Below are positions 63,164-64,000 of a stretch of DNA of 64,000 nucleotides, in pieces. How positions within the stretch are numbered: position 1 is the first letter of the stretch; every line of letters starts with the position of its first letter. The translations under genes and the position numbers were made by a program. A model generated the notes under the pieces. That model had not been told where the DNA came from and ran no database searches. It was given only the letters and a program-made list of their open reading frames with translations. Source of the stretch: Galaxea fascicularis (lineage: Eukaryota > Cnidaria > Anthozoa > Scleractinia > Euphylliidae); contig OX419341.1 in assembly GCA_948470475.1 (NCBI GenBank), positions 27,611,097 through 27,675,096 on the forward strand, written 5' to 3'.

Positions 63164-64000
63164 GTAAGATTTCTTTGATCTTGTCATACTTTCACTTTCT
63201 TGTTTGTTTCTCATTGTTACTTTTGCACGACAGGCAACTTACGTTATATTAATCAAATATCCCTACCTCTGTGATGCCCGATTTACAACGACTCGAACAC
63301 TGCATAAATTTATACAATTGCAAGCATTGGAGAGTTAGATCTTTGTTTTACACTGACAAGTAAGGCAAACAAGTAAAACTTTACACTGTGGCCACATGCA
63401 TTCATTTTACCTCGGTTTATGATTGATCTTCTGAGTTTTGGTATGAAATTGACGTGAACTGAGTACAAGTCAAGCCACCTATTTCATTTCTTCTCTCACG
63501 TGTTAGAAAATTTCGTTCTGAAATATTGCGAGAAACTTACTTTGAAATTTGGTCAGATACGTAACCAGTCCAATGTAGAAGAATTATGAACATACGAGTA
63601 AAAGATTGATCTCAACAATTCTGAAGAGAAAATGGTTGCCTATTACGTCGTTTCCCAACTTCCACGGAAATTCGTGACTTTCAAAAAATTGGGGGTTTCA
63701 CGTTTTATTTCCCGGAGAGTGTCACTGAGCCAGAATTGGGTTTGTGTTGATTCTTTTCATCTATAGCTAAACTCTTACTTGCTGAATTCTGCGAGATTAA
63801 ATATGAGGAACTAATTTTAAAAGCAAAAAGAAGCAAAAGAATGTTGAAACAAGCTCTAAAACTCCATATGTTTATCTTGCGCCATAAACTTTCCGCTTTT
63901 ACGGAAGGTACCACAAAATTGCTTTTTTCAGATTTCACACATACCCTCACAGATCTCCTCGGAATAATTCATAATTCTTCACGATACAGCGACTTGAAAT
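63164..64000. other. Right edge
   Basis: No gene recognised to the window end; it may be an intron of the candidate gene above. Confidence 0.4.

Overview
The window looks like nuclear DNA of an intron-rich animal, most likely an anthozoan cnidarian and probably a reef-building coral. The reasons are long introns with canonical GT-AG junctions, animal-type LARS1 and NUDCD2 proteins, an intronless rhodopsin-class receptor, tRNA-headed SINEs, Penelope-like retroelement remnants and many small inverted-repeat (MITE-like) elements. No prokaryotic operon, CRISPR array, rRNA or convincing functional tRNA gene is seen. The species call is inference.

Almost the whole left five-sixths (about 2405-53953, minus strand) is one gene, cytoplasmic leucyl-tRNA synthetase. 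I could assemble 34 consecutive coding exons by splice sites, reading phase and co-linearity with animal LARS1. They join to 3375 nt, exactly 1125 codons, from the start Met to near the C-terminus. The last exon(s) lie left of base 1. Two coding pieces are only 6 nt long: the start exon (Met-Ser) and an internal microexon (Ala-Glu). The KMSKS signature is split by an intron. The largest intron (19852-30924) contains, on the opposite strand, a complete single-exon class A GPCR gene (28381-29451).

About 200 bp separate the LARS1 start from the divergently transcribed NUDCD2 gene (54151-56178, plus strand, four exons, 154 aa), so the two share a bidirectional promoter interval. NUDCD2 is a p23/CS-fold cochaperone; LARS1 charges tRNA-Leu. 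Both are housekeeping genes.

The rest is introns and flanks filled with repeats: tandem duplications of about 0.57, 0.75 and 2.1-2.4 kb; several foldback and TIR elements, some within about 20 nt of LARS1 splice sites; a 1.7-kb TIR element with a 9-bp target duplication in LARS1 intron 1; and a Penelope-like inverted dimer with a 16-bp target duplication, nested in another TIR element and carrying two intact hammerhead-like motifs. The right end (56.2-64 kb) holds SINEs, a decayed LINE and two weak candidate exons of an unrecognised gene. I did not see a clearly new multi-gene system; the strongest oddities are listed as findings.
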